Below, one piece after another: positions 61,358-64,000 of a stretch of 64,000 bases of DNA. This DNA comes from an uncultured bacterium. GTDB lineage: Bacteria > Cyanobacteriota > Vampirovibrionia > Gastranaerophilales > Gastranaerophilaceae. How positions within the stretch are numbered: the first letter of the stretch is position 1; each line of letters starts with the position of its first letter. The position numbers and the translations under genes are program-made. The notes under the pieces were generated by a model. The model was not told the origin of the DNA, made no database searches, and saw only the letters and a list, made by a program, of their open reading frames with translations. The DNA lies in contig CADAJP010000003.1 of assembly GCA_902788345.1 (NCBI GenBank), positions 115,570 to 179,569 on the forward strand. Direction: 5' to 3'.

Positions 61358-62608
61358 ATGGATTTTACTGAAATAGCCAAAAAATCAAAAAAAGCATCTT
61401 TAGATATTGCAGGTTTAGATACCGGTGTAAAAAACAGAGCATTAAATACTATTGCAGACGAGCTGGAATCTAAAAGAAGTGAAATTTTTGATGCAAATAA
61501 AATTGATCTTGACTCTGCTCAAATTCTTGTGAATGAAGGAAAACTTGCAAAATCCACCTTTAATCGTTTAAAACTTGATGAAAACAAAATGCGTGATATG
61601 ATTCAGGGGGTAAGGGATATTGCAAAACTTGACGATCCTGTCGGCAAAATTTTATTTAAACGCGAATTGGATGAAGGGTTGGTTTTGTCAAAAGTGTCTT
61701 GTCCTATAGGGGTTTTGGGTATAATTTTTGAAGCCAGACCTGATGTTATTTCACAAATTTCATCATTGGCAATCAAATCCTCAAATGCCGTAATTTTAAA
61801 AGGCGGAAAAGAATCAATTAATACGAATAAAAAAATTATGGAAATAATAAATTCTGCCTTGGGAAAAGTTGGTGATTTCCCTCAAAATGTTATTCAGCAG
61901 GTTTTTAGTCACGATGATATTGCGCAGATGCTAAAATGTGATGAATATATCAATTTAATTATCCCAAGAGGTTCAAATAAACTGGTAAAATATATAAAAG
62001 AAAATACAAATATTCCTGTATTAGGGCATGCGAGCGGAATTTGCCATATATTTGTTGATAAGTCTGCTGATATAGATATGGCAGTAAAACTTGTTGTGGA
62101 TTCAAAAACTCAATATCCGAGTGCTTGTAATTCTGTTGAAACATTATTAATTCATAATGATTTTGAAAAGAAAAATGAGCTTCTAGCCGCTTTGCAATTA
62201 GAAGAAATCAAACTCATTCCGAAACCTGACGATTGGTCAACGGAGTATGGCGATAAAATTTTGTCAGTAAAATTTGTAGAAAATATTAATCAGGCAATAG
62301 AGCATATAAATACTTTCGGTTCAGGTCATACGGACTGTATAATTACAAATGATAGTGAAAATGCACAAAAATTTATGAATAATGTTGATTCTTCGGGGGT
62401 TTACCATAATGTTTCTACCCGTTTTGCAGATGGTTTCAGGTATGGTTTTGGTGCAGAAGTCGGAATTTCTACAAACAAAACTCATGCTCGCGGGCCTGTC
62501 GGGTTAGAAGGTTTAACTATTTATAAATATAAATTGACGGGTTCGGGGCAGATAGTTGATGATTATTCAAAAGGAATAAAGCAATTTCATCATAAGGACT
62601 TGTCGTAA
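61358..62608 (+). CDS. proA: Gamma-glutamyl phosphate reductase
   Basis: 416 residues. CPIGVLGIIFEARPDVISQ, KGGKESINTNKKI, PRGSNKLVKYIKEN and the catalytic Cys in TQYPSACNSVETLLIH are intact. The end (FGAEVGISTNKTHARGPVG) is diagnostic. It reduces gamma-glutamyl phosphate to the semialdehyde with NADPH. Weak ribosome site (gagagtgggtgaacaATG). hydE starts 3 bp after its stop. Confidence 0.97.
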   Translation: MDFTEIAKKSKKASLDIAGLDTGVKNRALNTIADELESKRSEIFDANKIDLDSAQILVNEGKLAKSTFNRLKLDENKMRDMIQGVRDIAKLDDPVGKILFKRELDEGLVLSKVSCPIGVLGIIFEARPDVISQISSLAIKSSNAVILKGGKESINTNKKIMEIINSALGKVGDFPQNVIQQVFSHDDIAQMLKCDEYINLIIPRGSNKLVKYIKENTNIPVLGHASGICHIFVDKSADIDMAVKLVVDSKTQYPSACNSVETLLIHNDFEKKNELLAALQLEEIKLIPKPDDWSTEYGDKILSVKFVENINQAIEHINTFGSGHTDCIITNDSENAQKFMNNVDSSGVYHNVSTRFADGFRYGFGAEVGISTNKTHARGPVGLEGLTIYKYKLTGSGQIVDDYSKGIKQFHHKDLS

Positions 62609-62611
62609 AAT

Positions 62612-63607
62612 ATGTATTCAAAAAGCGAATTAGTTAAAATCTTATCAGATAATGATAAGGAGAATAATAAAAAAATATTTGAATTGGCCGATAAGGTGCG
62701 GAGAGAAAATGTAGGCGATGAGGTTCATTTAAGAGGCCTTATTGAGTTTTCCAATATATGCAGATGTTCTTGTAAGTATTGCGGTTTGCGTTCTCCAAAC
62801 ACTTCGATTGACCGATATAGACTGGATAAAAATACAATAATCGAACTGTGTGAACATGCAGTTGAAATGGGTTATAAAACAATAGTCCTGCAGTCCGGAG
62901 AGGATGCTTATTATAGTGCGGATGTTCTGACAGAAATAATTAAAGAAATAAAAAAACTTGATGTTGCGTTGACTTTGAGTTTGGGTGAGAGAAGTTTTGA
63001 AGAATATAAAGCATTTAAAGATGCAGGTGCTGACAGATATTTGATAAGAATTGAAACGACTGATAAAGAGTTGTATAAAAAAATGCATCCTAACATGAGT
63101 TTTGAAAACAGGGTAAGATGTTTGCTTGATATTAAAAAACTTGGTTATGAAGTTGGTACGGGATGTTTGGTCGGACTTCCGGGGCAAACTGTTGAATCTC
63201 TTGCGGATGATATTTTATTTTTTAAAGAATTAGATGCGGATATGGTTGGAATAGGGCCGTTTATTCCTCATCCGGCAACTCCTTTAAAAGAGGCTGAAAC
63301 GGGTGATTTTGATTTGGCATTAAAGGTGATGGCTCTTACCAGAATAATGCTTCCGGATATAAATATTCCGGCAACGACAGCGATGGAAACAATTAATCCA
63401 AACGGCAGAATTATTGCCTTGCAAAGCGGTGCAAATGTAGTTATGCCCAATGTAACTTCAACCCAATATCGTCCGAAATATGAAATTTATCCTAACAAAA
63501 TTTGTTTGAATGATAATCCTGATAAATGCAGGGGCTGTATAGAAGGAAAAATTCGTTCAATAGGGCGTGTAATTGGGACAGACAAAGGTTTTCATAAAAG
63601 AAAATAA
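62612..63607 (+). CDS. hydE: [FeFe]-hydrogenase maturase HydE (radical SAM)
   Basis: 331 residues. Radical-SAM motif C50-x3-C54-x2-C57 in FSNICRCSCKYCGLR. HydE-type signatures include VLQSGEDAYYSADVL, GCLVGLPGQTVESLADD, MVGIGPFIPHPATPL and YPNKICLNDNPDKCRGCI. It helps build the H-cluster of [FeFe] hydrogenase, implying fermentative hydrogen metabolism. It is only 3 bp behind proA with no Shine-Dalgarno, so translation may be coupled. HydF, HydG and the hydrogenase are not in the window. Confidence 0.93.
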   Translation: MYSKSELVKILSDNDKENNKKIFELADKVRRENVGDEVHLRGLIEFSNICRCSCKYCGLRSPNTSIDRYRLDKNTIIELCEHAVEMGYKTIVLQSGEDAYYSADVLTEIIKEIKKLDVALTLSLGERSFEEYKAFKDAGADRYLIRIETTDKELYKKMHPNMSFENRVRCLLDIKKLGYEVGTGCLVGLPGQTVESLADDILFFKELDADMVGIGPFIPHPATPLKEAETGDFDLALKVMALTRIMLPDINIPATTAMETINPNGRIIALQSGANVVMPNVTSTQYRPKYEIYPNKICLNDNPDKCRGCIEGKIRSIGRVIGTDKGFHKRK

Positions 63608-63700
63608 TATTACGAATTGTAACAAAAACTAAAGCCTTTGAAATCAGACAAAAAATAAATACTTTATATAGATGTAAGAACGAGATATTAGGAGCAAAGC

Positions 63701-64000
63701 ATGATATTATTATTCGGTGAAAAGGCATCTAAATCAAAATCTGCAGGAAGAAGCAACAATATTAAAAATCATCCTGTAGAAAATTCCGGTATTCTTGCAA
63801 ATAAAGGAAGAACCAGTTTATTAGCTGCAAATGAATATGATATTTATATGTTTTCTCAACAGGCAGCAATTGATTATTCTTTATATAGTGAAGATACATC
63901 AGTTGGTGATATAGCATTTTTAAGCGATTATTCTACCGCACTTGCAACATTTGGTGAAGGCGGCGATTGTGCAAGTTTTTCAGCTACATCTTTCGGCGGT
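63701..64000 (+). CDS. Protein of unknown function, 3' end outside window
   Basis: Open from ATG 63701 to the window end (100 residues visible). Tattaggag lies 7 nt upstream. The start MILLFGEKASKSKSAGRSNN is basic and the later part is Ala/Ser/Tyr-rich (FSQQAAIDYSLYSED, STALATFGEGGDCASF). No signal peptide; no family recognised. Confidence 0.7.
   Translation, partial: MILLFGEKASKSKSAGRSNNIKNHPVENSGILANKGRTSLLAANEYDIYMFSQQAAIDYSLYSEDTSVGDIAFLSDYSTALATFGEGGDCASFSATSFGG

Noticed and set aside
62612..63607. Biotin synthase or PylB instead of HydE
   Set aside because: The IGPFIPHP and YPNKICLNDNPDKCRGCI segments are HydE-type, and biotin-synthase specific motifs are missing.

Overview
The window is AT-rich, densely coded bacterial DNA from a diderm (two-membrane) organism. 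It carries a TpsB-type outer-membrane transporter, a TolC-family protein, a porin-like barrel, a TonB/ExbB/ExbD set and a large O-antigen-type sugar locus. Complete MinC/MinD/MinE, a HydE hydrogenase maturase (anaerobic hydrogen metabolism), flagellar FliJ/FliK/hook-type genes and a leukotoxin-like filamentous adhesin also occur. Together these fit a gut-type member of the non-photosynthetic cyanobacterial relatives (Vampirovibrionia/Melainabacteria, Gastranaerophilales). That placement is inferred from gene content only.

Layout. (1) 1-8266: the 3' part of a giant repetitive adhesin (TpsA-like) ending in a PilZ-type domain, followed by its TpsB transporter. (2) 8402-28763: a surface-sugar operon on the + strand, with genes mostly overlapping or a few bases apart. 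RfbF-RfbG-RfbH make a CDP-3,6-dideoxy-4-ketohexose. A TPP-dependent YerE-like enzyme and RfbJ-like reductases suggest a branched (yersiniose-like) sugar. PtmE/LegB/LegC/LegH/LegG/LegI-type enzymes make a legionaminic-acid-like nonulosonate. Three glycosyltransferases, one fused to an acetyltransferase, and an acyltransferase complete the locus. A decayed copy of rfbF with its upstream region lies at 26873-27174. (3) 28810-36736: a small redox/hydrolase operon, cupin and flavodoxin-like proteins, an NSS transporter, and a GT39 membrane glycosyltransferase. (4) 36819-44255: a helicase-nuclease, a porin, an Orn/Lys/Arg decarboxylase and a TolC-like protein with a His-rich tail. (5) 44347-48280: minC-minD-minE (MinE has a long acidic tail) diverging from rsmH and an FtsL-like gene. 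(6) 48332-55007: two related secreted proteins with a VirB10-like look, TonB-ExbB-ExbD-ExbD, then FliJ-FliK-hook-family protein. (7) 55063-57214: two lineage-type hypothetical genes. The first is preceded by what looks like a complete histidine-codon attenuator. (8) 57401-64000: ctpA, tRNA-Cys, a 5 x 104-bp tandem array built on the 5' end of tRNA-Val, the intact tRNA-Val, palindromic repeats, proB, proA, hydE and the start of an unknown gene.

The most notable items are: the His-rich leader peptide/terminator/antiterminator upstream of an uncharacterised gene (56348-56538); a recurrent extended -10 box placed exactly 6 nt before ATG in several genes that lack a Shine-Dalgarno, indicating leaderless mRNAs; a PilZ c-di-GMP-binding signature at the end of a secreted adhesin; the tRNA-fragment array; and MinE with an acidic tail of about 110 residues.
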